From the NCBI GenBank assembly GCA_017302505.1, contig JAFLDH010000010.1, positions 1 through 49,180 on the forward strand: 49,180 bases of DNA, read 5' to 3'. The notes beneath the pieces were generated by a model. That model worked only from the letters and a program-made list of their open reading frames with translations, searched no databases and was not told the DNA's origin. Below, one piece after another: positions 26,373 through 34,491 of the stretch. This DNA comes from Burkholderiales bacterium. Lineage in GTDB: Bacteria > Pseudomonadota > Gammaproteobacteria > Burkholderiales > Burkholderiaceae_C. A program made the translations under genes and the position numbers. The stretch's first letter is position 1, and the number at the start of each line of letters is the position of its first letter.

Positions 26373-27005
26373 ATGAGCCACGAGCTGCCTTCGTTCCTGA
26401 TCGATGCCGGCGAACTGCTCCAGCATGTGAGCCGCGTCGTCTATCGGGGCAGCCCGCTGTACTTTGGCCGCAGCGGCACGAATCGCTACGATGATCCGGC
26501 GGGAACCTACGGTGTGCTCTACCTCGGGCGCGACCTGCCCACGGCGCTGATGGAGTCGGTGTTTCACAAGCACAAGTGGCTTGAAGATAAGAAGCGCTCT
26601 ATCGCCCTGGAGGAGGTCCAGGCCCGGATGGTGCGCGCCGTAGGGGTGATGGCCGACGTGCTGCTGGCCGACCTAACAGCACCGGGCGTCATGGCGGGCC
26701 AGTTCGGTCTGAATCTTGAGCAGTTGGCCAGCCGCGACTACACGCACACGCAGCAGGTGTCCGCCCAGGTGCATGCGATTCGCGGAAATGACGGCCAGCC
26801 CCTGTTCGACGGTGTGCTCTATCCGTCGCGCAACAACTATCCGGCGGCGAGCATCGCGCTGTTCGAGCGGGCGGGAACGAAGATCAGCGTCATCGAGGAC
26901 ATCGACCTGGCTGACCATGTGGATTGGCCGCGTTTCGTTGCCACCTACCGTGTCGGCATCGAACCCGATCCCGGCCCGGTGGAGTCGGAGGACGAAGCGT
27001 CCTGA
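26373..27005 (+). CDS. RES-domain toxin (NAD+-degrading)
   Basis: RES-family protein of 210 residues. The family opening VVYRGSPLYFGRSGTNRYDD (about 17-38) carries the conserved arginine and the following tyrosine (GVLYLG), and ALMESVFHK contributes the conserved glutamate. RES toxins such as MbcT and Res phosphorolyse or hydrolyse NAD+ and stop growth when not neutralised. The pair sits between relaxase and tra operon, on the strand opposite both, so it is an accessory stabilisation module. Length is somewhat above the common 150-190 residues. Confidence 0.85.
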   Translation: MSHELPSFLIDAGELLQHVSRVVYRGSPLYFGRSGTNRYDDPAGTYGVLYLGRDLPTALMESVFHKHKWLEDKKRSIALEEVQARMVRAVGVMADVLLADLTAPGVMAGQFGLNLEQLASRDYTHTQQVSAQVHAIRGNDGQPLFDGVLYPSRNNYPAASIALFERAGTKISVIEDIDLADHVDWPRFVATYRVGIEPDPGPVESEDEAS

Positions 27006-27089
27006 AGCAGCAGGAAAACACATCGAAGCCCCAAACCGAATGAAGTGGAGCAAACTGGAATAGGCATTCCTCAGCAGCAGGAGACGACC

Positions 27090-27455
27090 ATGGACACGAC
27101 GACCCGCACCAGCACCGCAGAACGCCTCGGCCGCGCCTTTGGCCGCGGATGGCGTGCCTATGCGCGCGGCGAACGGCGGGCGTCGAATTGGTTGGTGTCC
27201 AAGGGCATGCCGCGAGCTGGCGCTGCCGCGCTCGTGTGGGTAGCCAAGCTGGCTGTACTGGGGGTGCTGCTCTACGTTGCGTTTTGGTTCGCACTCGTGC
27301 TGCTGGGCGTTGCGGCGGCGGGATGGGCTGCTGCTGCCAATACTTCGGATGAGGACGAGTGGCCTTTCACCGACCTCACCGAGCTGCGCAAGAGGCCGGG
27401 CTACGATCCCAACCTGTACAACGACACGTCGCACGAGTTGTACACCGACGACTGA
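27090..27455 (+). CDS. DUF3742-type ICE membrane protein
   Basis: A 121-residue protein common next to traG in this ICE class and annotated elsewhere as DUF3742. A basic N-terminus (AERLGRAFGRGWRAYARGERR) precedes one long hydrophobic region of one or two spans (WVAKLAVLGVLLYVAFWFALVLLGVAAAGWAA), then an acidic C-terminus (LTELRKRPGYDPNLYNDTSHELY). Start 27090 follows CAGGAG. Function is unknown. It converges with traG, 11 bases between the stops. Confidence 0.8.
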   Translation: MDTTTRTSTAERLGRAFGRGWRAYARGERRASNWLVSKGMPRAGAAALVWVAKLAVLGVLLYVAFWFALVLLGVAAAGWAAAANTSDEDEWPFTDLTELRKRPGYDPNLYNDTSHELYTDD

Positions 27456-27466
27456 CCGGCCTCGCG

Positions 27467-28987
27467 CTATTTCAGCTTTCCTCCGGTGAGCGCCCCAGCA
27501 CCCTTGCCGCCAGCTTGGCCGGCGCTCTTGCTGCCATCGGAAAGCCCCTGGATGACGTGCCCGGCCCGAATTCCAACCCAGGTAAGGCTCGCCAGCCAGA
27601 ATCCCGGCAGAACCAGGAACATCGTGCCCATGACGAACATCAGGAGCATGTCGCCGAAGGCGTTGTTCAACCCTACCAGCGGGTCAAAGTTGGTGTGCGG
27701 CCGGTTCCAGCCAAAGCCCCAGCCGTAGAGTGCGTCGAGGATGGTGCTGTCGATCCAGCGTGCGAGCTGGAACCAGAAATCCGTGAAGAACAGCGCGAAC
27801 TGCACGACGCTGACGGTGACGACCGTCTTCAGGTCGTAGGTGCCCACGACCAGCACGAGCGGGATGCAGATGACCAGCGCCATCTTGAGCAAGGCGAGCA
27901 CCATGGGCAGGGCCTGTCTCACGACGTCCATGGCGGGAAACGCGGCAATCGCACCGACTGCCATCCCGACGTCGCCCGTGGCGCGCGTCACGATGTTCGG
28001 CAGGGTCTTGTCGATCTGGCCGCCGTAGTCCGTATAGACGCTGCCCTGGTTCAATTTCTGCTGCCGCGGTGACGCGATGGCGCGGATCACCGAATCGTCC
28101 ACCTCGGCCCGGCTGAGGAACCCGGCCCAGCCCGCCAGGCGATTCAGCAGGCTCGGGGCCACCTGACCCAGAAGGCGTGCCCGCAGGCCGTTGCTGCCGT
28201 CTGACCACCACTGCCTGCAAGTCGGGTAGCCGCCACCATTGGCAACTTGCGCGAGGCCAGCATCGCGGGTGTCGTCATAGGGCCATGCCTCGCGCGCCGT
28301 GCTGGAGCGGTAGCTGTCGTAGTAGCCACCCGTGTCCGTGAAAAAACGCGAGCCGATCCAGGTTACGTCGTGCATCTGCTGCTCATCGAGATCCGGGCGC
28401 TGCATGAACAATTTGGCCCGCGCAGGCCCATAGCAATCCCGCGAGAAGTCCGCGACCTCCTGAGCCAGTACCGGGTCGTCAATGCGGGTCGCGTCGATCT
28501 CCATCCTCATCTGCCGCAGGTCCGTACCGCACGGGATCGCCGCCACCGAGGCGCTCGTGACGGCGCGCGAGAGCGCGTGCATGAAGGCCCACCAGACCGG
28601 CACCTTCGCCGACTGGTTGTTGATGGTGCTAAATGACTGCGACCAGCCGGTTTCCGTAGGCTGCGGCACGCTGACCTGGCACTGCGCCGAGCGCGAGCTG
28701 TCGTACTGGATGGTGCTGAGGTCCACGTCGATGAACGGAATGCCCGCGAACATCACCACCACGATCGCGACGAACACCCGGTTCTCGATACGGGCGGCAC
28801 TCAGAACGCCTTTGTTGCCCTCGTCAGCGCCTTCCGCGCGGGCCTTCAGCCACTCCTGCACGACGATGGCGACGAAAGGCAGCGCGAACACCCCGCTGGA
28901 CACCAGCACGGCCCAGATGCCGTTGTTGACGATCCAGGACACGAGGGTGAGGTAGTACTCCAGATAGTCGGTCGTGAAGAGCGTCAT
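27467..28987 (-). CDS. traG: TraG N-terminal-domain conjugative membrane protein
   Basis: Inner-membrane mating-pair protein of 506 residues. Hydrophobic segments near the N-terminus (GIWAVLVSSGVFALPFVAIVV, VFVAIVVVMFAGIPF) and a cluster in the C-terminal half (GAIAAFPAMDVV, LLKMALVICIPLVLVVG, LMFVMGTMFLVLPGFWLASL) surround a periplasmic loop with several cysteines. This matches the TraG_N family of F-like and ICE systems, which supports pilus assembly and mating-pair stabilisation. It is last in a five-gene leftward operon that starts at 32168. Confidence 0.85.
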   Translation of the reverse strand: MTLFTTDYLEYYLTLVSWIVNNGIWAVLVSSGVFALPFVAIVVQEWLKARAEGADEGNKGVLSAARIENRVFVAIVVVMFAGIPFIDVDLSTIQYDSSRSAQCQVSVPQPTETGWSQSFSTINNQSAKVPVWWAFMHALSRAVTSASVAAIPCGTDLRQMRMEIDATRIDDPVLAQEVADFSRDCYGPARAKLFMQRPDLDEQQMHDVTWIGSRFFTDTGGYYDSYRSSTAREAWPYDDTRDAGLAQVANGGGYPTCRQWWSDGSNGLRARLLGQVAPSLLNRLAGWAGFLSRAEVDDSVIRAIASPRQQKLNQGSVYTDYGGQIDKTLPNIVTRATGDVGMAVGAIAAFPAMDVVRQALPMVLALLKMALVICIPLVLVVGTYDLKTVVTVSVVQFALFFTDFWFQLARWIDSTILDALYGWGFGWNRPHTNFDPLVGLNNAFGDMLLMFVMGTMFLVLPGFWLASLTWVGIRAGHVIQGLSDGSKSAGQAGGKGAGALTGGKLK

Positions 28988-29002
28988 GACCCCGATCTCC
29001 CC

Positions 29003-29374
29003 TCAAGCGGCCTGCATCAACAGGCTGGCTTCCAACGCCACGATGGCGACGACGCCGGCGACCTCGGTGCGGATCAGCCGGCCCCGCGCCTGCCCATCTG
29101 TCCCGCTTTGGTCTTCGCGGGCCAGCACCCGGCGGCGCATCCAGAGCCATCCATAGACGGTTGCCGCGTACACGCACAGCCGCCAGATGAAGAAATACCC
29201 TGCGGAGGCCGCCAGCCACCGTTCCCAGCCTGCAACGCTGCCAACCAGGTAGATGCCCGCGACGTTGGCCCCCACGGCAGCGGCAACGATCAGTGCCAGC
29301 CACAGCAGCGTCTTCGCCGCGCGCCGGCTAAACAGCCAGCGCAGCGGCCGCCACGCCATGCGTGCCGGGCTCAT
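29003..29374 (-). CDS. conserved ICE membrane protein
   Basis: A 123-residue protein with three to four hydrophobic segments (TLLWLALIVAAAVGANVAGIYLVG, WLAASAGYFFIWRLCVYAATVYGWLW, VAGVVAIVALEASLLMQAA). It starts four bases inside the upstream gene (ATGA overlap) and lies 15 bases before traG. Proteins like it sit at this place in related elements, but no function is known. The longer open frame upstream belongs to a shadow of the neighbouring gene. Confidence 0.75.
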   Translation of the reverse strand: MSPARMAWRPLRWLFSRRAAKTLLWLALIVAAAVGANVAGIYLVGSVAGWERWLAASAGYFFIWRLCVYAATVYGWLWMRRRVLAREDQSGTDGQARGRLIRTEVAGVVAIVALEASLLMQAA

Positions 29375-30768
29375 GGCCGACTCCCCGGATTGCCCTTCTG
29401 GAGCTGGTCGAGACGGTCCGGCACAGGATCGCCCTCGTAGATGCCGCGCGAGCCTGCTGCGCGCGTGCCGTGGCGCTGGATGATCGCCATGGGGGAGTTG
29501 TTCGCCAGCTCGCGCCGCAGTTCCAGTTCGGTCTTGAGGTTGCGAATCTCTCGGTCGAGCGTGTCGCTCTCGTGGTTTACGGCCTCCACAGCAAGCTCGT
29601 TCGCCGCGACATTGGGCTCCTTCTTCCCCGTGAGCAGCGTGCGCTGCAGCAGCAGCGCCTTCTCCAGCACCGACGCCAGTGCGACCTCGGATGCCAGGCG
29701 CTGCGACAGCAGGTGCTGGTCGGGCTCGTCGCGCAGCGCCTCGATCACGCCGCGTGTGATCGGCAGCGACGCACTGCCAGCCTCGCGCAGGTTCTCCGGC
29801 GTCGTGTTCCTCGCCTTGGAGACGAGATCCTGGAGCGCCTGCAGCTTGGCGTCGTACTCTTCCTGAATCAGCGGCGTGAGCCCGACGCCGGGCGTCGTCT
29901 CGGTCTTCGTGCAGGCGTCGCAAGTGCGCTGCTCCTTCTCGCCAAGCACGCGCGTGGCCCACTCGATGGCGGCCTGCGGCGAGGTCCAGGTTTGGCACGA
30001 CAGGCTTGTGCAGCTGGTCGGTGCGATGGACGACGTGTCGTTCACGCCGCGGCCGTTGACCAGGTTGTAGCCGGCGCGGGTGACATCGCCGACGACCCTG
30101 ATCGCGGGCTGGCCGGAGCCGCCCGCATTGCTGCCCCCGACCCACGGCACGCCGTCATTGCCGCGGCGCGTCTCGGCCTGCTCGATGGCCGAGACCGCAT
30201 CCGTGCTCGACACGGCATCGCGCAGCGCCAGGCCTTCGGCCATCTGGCTCCATCCCAACTGCCCGCCCGCCGTCTCGGCCATCTTCTCGGCCATGGCGCG
30301 GCACGTCAGCTTGCTGCGGTCGAAATCCAGCCGCGCCTGCAGCACGCCATTGGTGAGCAGGTTGTACAGACCGGGATCGGCCCGCTGGATGATCAGCGCG
30401 GGCAACGATGCCACCGCACTGGTGGCACTCTGGATCACCGACGACATGATTTGCTGGAAGCCGTTGGTGATGCCGTTAAGTTGGTTCTTCAACGTGGTCT
30501 GGATGCTCATGTCGCCGCAGATCAAGTTGCTGTTCCAACCCACGCCGACACCGAGAGAGCGCATGCCGGCCGCACGGCCCATCGACACGGCGTTGCCGCC
30601 ACCGATCGAGTACATGACGTCATCGCCGATGACGCTGCCGCTGGTCTGGTAGCCCAGTTGACCCCAGGCCACGCCGCTGCCCAGCGCGAGTGCGCCGGCC
30701 AGCGCCAGGACGATCTCCGTGCGACGTGCCGGGCGGGAGAACGGATTGAATGCAGGACGGAACTTCAT
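29371..30768 (-). CDS. TraH-like ICE conjugation protein (TIGR03755/PFL_4711 type)
   Basis: Secreted 465-residue protein. The signal peptide (about 15-36, ending GVAWGQ) is followed by CGDMSIQTTLKNQLNGITNG, typical of TraH-like proteins that build the outer part of the conjugative pilus apparatus. The middle contains paired cysteines (CTSLSCQTW, CDACTK). The C-terminal third is a charged, coiled-coil-prone region (NLKTELELRRELANN). It is the third gene of the operon, 9 bases after the TraU-like gene. Confidence 0.82.
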   Translation of the reverse strand: MKFRPAFNPFSRPARRTEIVLALAGALALGSGVAWGQLGYQTSGSVIGDDVMYSIGGGNAVSMGRAAGMRSLGVGVGWNSNLICGDMSIQTTLKNQLNGITNGFQQIMSSVIQSATSAVASLPALIIQRADPGLYNLLTNGVLQARLDFDRSKLTCRAMAEKMAETAGGQLGWSQMAEGLALRDAVSSTDAVSAIEQAETRRGNDGVPWVGGSNAGGSGQPAIRVVGDVTRAGYNLVNGRGVNDTSSIAPTSCTSLSCQTWTSPQAAIEWATRVLGEKEQRTCDACTKTETTPGVGLTPLIQEEYDAKLQALQDLVSKARNTTPENLREAGSASLPITRGVIEALRDEPDQHLLSQRLASEVALASVLEKALLLQRTLLTGKKEPNVAANELAVEAVNHESDTLDREIRNLKTELELRRELANNSPMAIIQRHGTRAAGSRGIYEGDPVPDRLDQLQKGNPGSRP

Positions 30769-30777
30769 GGCACCACC

Positions 30778-31725
30778 TCAGAGGAAATCGACGCTGCCCA
30801 GGAACACCTGGCCCCGGCGCTCGCAGCAGGCATACGGCCGCCACAGCGCCCATGCGTAGTCGCCTTGCTGCGCCTGGGTAAGGAAGCCGCTGCGCGGGAA
30901 GACCGTGCAGGACGACGACAGGACGGGTGTGAGTTCTTGCCACTTTCCGGTCGAGGCATCGCCCTCCATCAGCGCGCCGGCCGGCCAGTAGCCGTCGCGG
31001 GAGTTGGCAAGCAACGGCTGATAGACGTGGATCTGCCCCCGGCGAGTGACCACATCGCCCGCACGCTGGGCCACCACTGCGCCGGCCTTGAAGTCGTCGG
31101 TCTGGTGCAGGAAGCCACCACGGGGATACACGTTGCCCCAGAGATTCATCGTGGTGCGGGCGCCGACTTCGCGCCGGCCCGGAATCAGCGCTTCCGGGTA
31201 GGCTATCTCGGGCACGTTGTAGCGCCAGGCCAGCGTATCCAGAGTGCTGAGCAAGTACGGCATGAACGCCGTGCCCGCGCCCTCACAGAAGTAGCCCGAC
31301 GAAGAGACGAACTGGTTGAACACCTCGGCGCCGGGGTGGCCGATGACGTCTGCGTTCTTGAATTTGGCGAGGTTGTTTTCGTGGTCTTCGTTCGTTGTTC
31401 CGTCGCCGCCTGCCTGAGCGGATAGATTGGAGGTGCTCATCGCCCGAACCTCGACCCAGGGGTTCTCGCCGGTGTTCGAGTAGGACGAAACCACCGCGTC
31501 GGGGATGTAGTGGCGCACCTTGATGGATGTGCGCACCGTGCAACCCGTCCAGGTGCAGTAGAGCCAGTAGCAGATGCCTACCACCCGGTACTCAAGGCAG
31601 TCGGGCGAAGCCACCGAGCCGATGATGGTGGCGGTGTTGAGGGCGTAGCTGCCGGTGGCACTGAACATCAGCAGCGAGGCCACGGCAACGCGCAGGCGGC
31701 GCAGCAGGTCGAATGGACGGATCAC
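30778..31725 (-). CDS. TraU-like ICE conjugation protein (TIGR03756/PFL_4710 type)
   Basis: Exported 315-residue protein. GTG at 31725 is taken as start because it overlaps the preceding stop (GTGA) and is followed at once by a signal peptide (LLRRLRVAVASLLMFSATGSYA). The mature part is cysteine-rich (SPDCLEY, CYWLYCTWTGCTV, YFCEG, SSCTVFP, ACCERRG), a hallmark of TraU, which depends on disulfides made by DsbA-like proteins; such a protein is encoded at 33753. The longer open frame to 31845 runs through the upstream gene and is not used. Confidence 0.82.
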   Translation of the reverse strand: MIRPFDLLRRLRVAVASLLMFSATGSYALNTATIIGSVASPDCLEYRVVGICYWLYCTWTGCTVRTSIKVRHYIPDAVVSSYSNTGENPWVEVRAMSTSNLSAQAGGDGTTNEDHENNLAKFKNADVIGHPGAEVFNQFVSSSGYFCEGAGTAFMPYLLSTLDTLAWRYNVPEIAYPEALIPGRREVGARTTMNLWGNVYPRGGFLHQTDDFKAGAVVAQRAGDVVTRRGQIHVYQPLLANSRDGYWPAGALMEGDASTGKWQELTPVLSSSCTVFPRSGFLTQAQQGDYAWALWRPYACCERRGQVFLGSVDFL

Positions 31726-32168
31726 GGCCGCGCCCTCCGGTGCTGCTCGATGCGCGCGATGGCACGGGCCACGTCCGGCTCGCCATAGACCACGTAGCGC
31801 TGATCCACGACGACGGCCGGGATGCTGGTGATGCCCAGGCTCCATGCGTCGGTAACGCCCTGGTACGCGGAAGCGAGGCGGCGCTGGAGGTCGGCGCCAC
31901 CGCTGCCGAGCCGGCGCTTGACGATGGCCGTTGCCTGTTCGGGATCGGCAGGCAGTTGCGCAGAAAGCTCCGCTTCAATCCGGTGGGCTTCGTCCAGCTC
32001 GATCAGCCGCTCGCCGCCCATGGTCTTGACCGGATGGCGGCTGTCGGTGACGACCACCACGTCGGCGGCGAAAGCAGCCGGGCTGAAAACAGCCAGGGCG
32101 GCCGGCAGCGCCACGGCCAGGCCGAGGGTTCGCCAGCCCGACGCTAACCTGGAAAGAGATGCTGGCAT
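31722..32168 (-). CDS. TrbC-like ICE conjugation protein (TIGR03757/PFL_4709 type)
   Basis: A 148-residue secreted protein. A signal peptide ends at AAFAAD and is followed by VVVVTDSRHPV, an alpha-helical middle and SIPAVVVDQRYVVYGE, a TrbC/thioredoxin-like ending lacking a CxxC. In F-like systems TrbC works with TraU and TraW in pilus assembly. It is first in the operon 32168-27467; the promoter region upstream contains the motif shared with the second tra operon. Confidence 0.8.
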   Translation of the reverse strand: MPASLSRLASGWRTLGLAVALPAALAVFSPAAFAADVVVVTDSRHPVKTMGGERLIELDEAHRIEAELSAQLPADPEQATAIVKRRLGSGGADLQRRLASAYQGVTDAWSLGITSIPAVVVDQRYVVYGEPDVARAIARIEQHRRARP

Positions 32169-32204
32169 GTCGCGTGCCCCGGAAGTGGATCAGGGCCATA
32201 GTCA

Positions 32205-32219
32205 ACTGCTAGAAGCAGT
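32205..32219. promoter_or_regulatory. short palindrome upstream of the TrbC-like operon
   Basis: ACTGCT-AGA-AGCAGT is a perfect 6-bp inverted repeat with a 3-base centre, 37 bases before the operon start codon, in the divergent region shared with the HEXXH gene. It looks like a dimeric protein site. No similar palindrome was noticed upstream of the other tra operon. Confidence 0.4.
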
Positions 32220-32228
32220 CCAGCTCCA

Positions 32229-32243
32229 CAAACAATGCGAACT
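32229..32243 (-). promoter_or_regulatory. shared tra-operon motif, copy A
   Basis: On the minus strand this reads AGTTCGCATTGTTTG, beginning 75 and ending 61 bases upstream of the first start codon of the operon at 32168. A copy differing at one base lies at the same distance ahead of the other tra operon (42262-42276). Conserved sequence and position point to an activator site or promoter element. Confidence 0.6.
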
Positions 32244-32328
32244 ACGGGTTGCCCTGTTTGTTGTCGAATATCCGTCTATGCTGGGCTTGGGCCATACTCG
32301 TGCCAGCTCTACGCGCAAAGGATAAAAA

Positions 32329-33720
32329 ATGGAAATGGATGAACTTCACTCATCGATTGCGAGTTACTTGCCAGACAGATATCTGATTACGTTTTCCCCT
32401 GGCATGCCCATATTTTCCAAGGAAGATATGCAATCTCGTGGATTTTCTGACATCAAGCAGATTTCCTATTTTTTCCATGAGTGGATGCACTACCTGCATA
32501 ATGTTTCCACGGTTCATGGGATCAGTTCATTTTCTTCTCTTGTGGAGACGTGGAGTGCATTTCGATGGACAACAGACGATCAGGGCATGAGTTCAGGAAG
32601 AATCGATCACGATACTCCTGACTTATTTCGGGTAGGTGAGCTGATGAGTCTCATGGCGGCGGCGAGGACAAACGGAAGGGGCAAGCTTCCGAAGGGCACG
32701 CATCCAGACAATGTTGAGGTTGATGGGTATTCCCATAAGGATGCGAAGATAGAAGGCGGTGCATCCAACTTGCTTCTCTCTATTTGGTATTCAAACTCGA
32801 TAGGCGATAGAAACAAGTTGGAGGTGATGTTTGGTCCGGGTGAGATTCTGGAATCTGTGGCATATATGCTGGAAAAGAGATTTCTAGACCGACTTGCGCA
32901 GGAAGAGCCTGATGCTGTAGAGGTCGTTCCATACCACCTTCTGACGGTATTTGCGCGACACGCCGCACCCAGCATGAGTGAGGACGATGTTCTGTTCTGC
33001 GCGCTAACGAGTCTCCAATGCACTGATCCGGTCAATTTCCTGACGAAGCTTCTGTTGAGCTGCGAGACCATTGATGAAAGTAATGGCGCCAGGACAGAGC
33101 GCATAAGAAAATCCGCAATTGATCAAATCCAGTATGCCGAAGGTGTTGTTTCTCAATGGTTGATCCGGATGGAGCAGATGTTTCCCAAAGATGAGCCAAT
33201 GGCTTTAGCTGTAAGGGAGGCGGTTGCCTATATGCGTGGAAATCTCAAAATAAGAGCAACCCATCCCTTCTTTGAAATTGACATGATTGAGGAAATGTAT
33301 GCCAAGGGTGCAGAAGGATTTGGCGACCTTATGAACGACTTGATGAAAAAGCATGGAATGTGCTCGGGAAAGCAGGAAAGTTTCGGTTCCCCGGATGAAG
33401 TGCAGAAGGATATGCTATTTGACTTTGCCGCCGTCGGGCGAGATCAGGATCTGACAAATGGGCGCCGGATCATGCAGGCATCATTTGATTTTATTTTTAG
33501 ACATTTTTCCGTTGAAGGCGGATTTGTTTCAACCTCTGATGCCAGAAAAGGGAAGTGCCCGTTCTATACTTCGTGCGATTTGCCTCCCCGCATCAGCCTG
33601 CCAGAAAATTGCAAGTCTCAGCCTTGGATGGCATTGCAGTCCAATCCAGAGGAACTATGTTGGTATGCCGAGGGAGTGCTAAAACTGAAGCCAGGACCAG
33701 TAGCCAACATCGTCCCGTAG
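32329..33720 (+). CDS. orphan HEXXH-motif protein (putative zinc metallopeptidase)
   Basis: An unrecognised 463-residue protein encoded on the strand opposite to the surrounding tra genes, with clearly lower GC and AT-rich codon choice, so probably a recent arrival. FFHEWMHYLHN places a zinc-protease-like HEXXH at H50-E51-H54, and E73 (SLVETW) lies at the right distance to be a third ligand as in gluzincins. The rest is mainly alpha-helical. A C-terminal cluster CPFYTSC...C...C (about 410-455) could bind metal. No signal peptide or membrane span is seen, so it should act in the cytoplasm. AAAGGA precedes the ATG. A host-defence or anti-element role is possible from location only. Confidence 0.7.
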   Translation: MEMDELHSSIASYLPDRYLITFSPGMPIFSKEDMQSRGFSDIKQISYFFHEWMHYLHNVSTVHGISSFSSLVETWSAFRWTTDDQGMSSGRIDHDTPDLFRVGELMSLMAAARTNGRGKLPKGTHPDNVEVDGYSHKDAKIEGGASNLLLSIWYSNSIGDRNKLEVMFGPGEILESVAYMLEKRFLDRLAQEEPDAVEVVPYHLLTVFARHAAPSMSEDDVLFCALTSLQCTDPVNFLTKLLLSCETIDESNGARTERIRKSAIDQIQYAEGVVSQWLIRMEQMFPKDEPMALAVREAVAYMRGNLKIRATHPFFEIDMIEEMYAKGAEGFGDLMNDLMKKHGMCSGKQESFGSPDEVQKDMLFDFAAVGRDQDLTNGRRIMQASFDFIFRHFSVEGGFVSTSDARKGKCPFYTSCDLPPRISLPENCKSQPWMALQSNPEELCWYAEGVLKLKPGPVANIVP

Positions 33721-33739
33721 CATAGAAGTGGGCTACTGG
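33697..33739. terminator. hairpin spanning the HEXXH gene stop
   Basis: CCAGTAGCC (33697-33705) and GGCTACTGG (33731-33739) are a perfect 9-bp inverted repeat with a 25-base loop, placed in the 32-base space between convergent genes and overlapping the end of the coding region. It could end transcription from both sides; the loop is long and T tracts are lacking. Confidence 0.4.
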
Positions 33740-33752
33740 CTGAGGGGCCTAG

Positions 33753-34478
33753 TCAAGGCGTATTTGCCTGTTCCGAAGAGGATGCCAGCATGTCCATGGC
33801 TGACAACAGGGCGTCGCCCTCGATCGGCCCCTGCAGCAGAATGGCCTGGCCGGTCTGACGATCGTGCAGGCGCAGCGATGGCGTGGCGGTCACACCGCTC
33901 TTGGTAGCTTCCACAGACTGGGTGCGGACTACCGTATCGGCCCGCTCGCTTGCCATGCACTGTTCGAGGGCCGGCGTCGACTCGGGATAGCGCAGGCCAT
34001 CGGGCAAGCCCTGGCCGTCGCTGCGCGTGTGGGCATAGACCCACTCGACGGCTTGCCAGAACGCGGCATGCCCGCCAGCTTCGGCGGCGCACTCGGCCAG
34101 ACGCGCCTCGGCCGACGCAGCCGGTTCGTGCTCGGCCAGCGGCAGGTGGTGCCATTGCAGGGCCACGTCGGTGTTGATGCCGATCCACCGCTTGATCTGC
34201 GGGAAGTACTCCCGGCAGAACGGACATTCCAGGTCGGCATAGAGCGTCAGCGTGAAACGGCCATCCGGGTTGCCCATCTGCCAAGGTGGCCCAGCGACTC
34301 GCGCCGTGTCGATCGGCGCGGGCAACTGCGGTGAGGATTCGCTGGTCGACCGGGATACGAACCAGATCAGCAGCAGCGCGACCAGTGCGGCGGCCAAGGC
34401 CCAAGGCCAGCGGGGGCGACCGTGGCGACGGCGGAACGCCTGGACCTGCATCGGAATGGAAGGACGTTTCTGTTCCAT
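33753..34478 (-). CDS. DsbA-like thiol-disulfide protein of the conjugation system
   Basis: A membrane-anchored thioredoxin-fold protein of 241 residues. The N-terminal anchor (WPWALAAALVALLLIWFV, about 24-41) holds a periplasmic domain with the active-site motif CPFC (in LECPFCREYF), a helical insert and the cis-proline loop GVTATPSLRL. It would form or rearrange disulfides in secreted Tra proteins such as the Cys-rich TraU-like one. It ends the long operon starting at 42200, 13 bases after the VirB4-like gene. Confidence 0.85.
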   Translation of the reverse strand: MEQKRPSIPMQVQAFRRRHGRPRWPWALAAALVALLLIWFVSRSTSESSPQLPAPIDTARVAGPPWQMGNPDGRFTLTLYADLECPFCREYFPQIKRWIGINTDVALQWHHLPLAEHEPAASAEARLAECAAEAGGHAAFWQAVEWVYAHTRSDGQGLPDGLRYPESTPALEQCMASERADTVVRTQSVEATKSGVTATPSLRLHDRQTGQAILLQGPIEGDALLSAMDMLASSSEQANTP

Positions 34479-34491
34479 GGTGGTCTCCGGC

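Noticed and set aside
29362-31425. 687-codon plus-strand frame opposite the TraH/TraU-like genes
   Set aside because: Antisense shadow in high-GC DNA; the minus-strand genes have signal peptides, ordered cysteines and stop/start overlaps.
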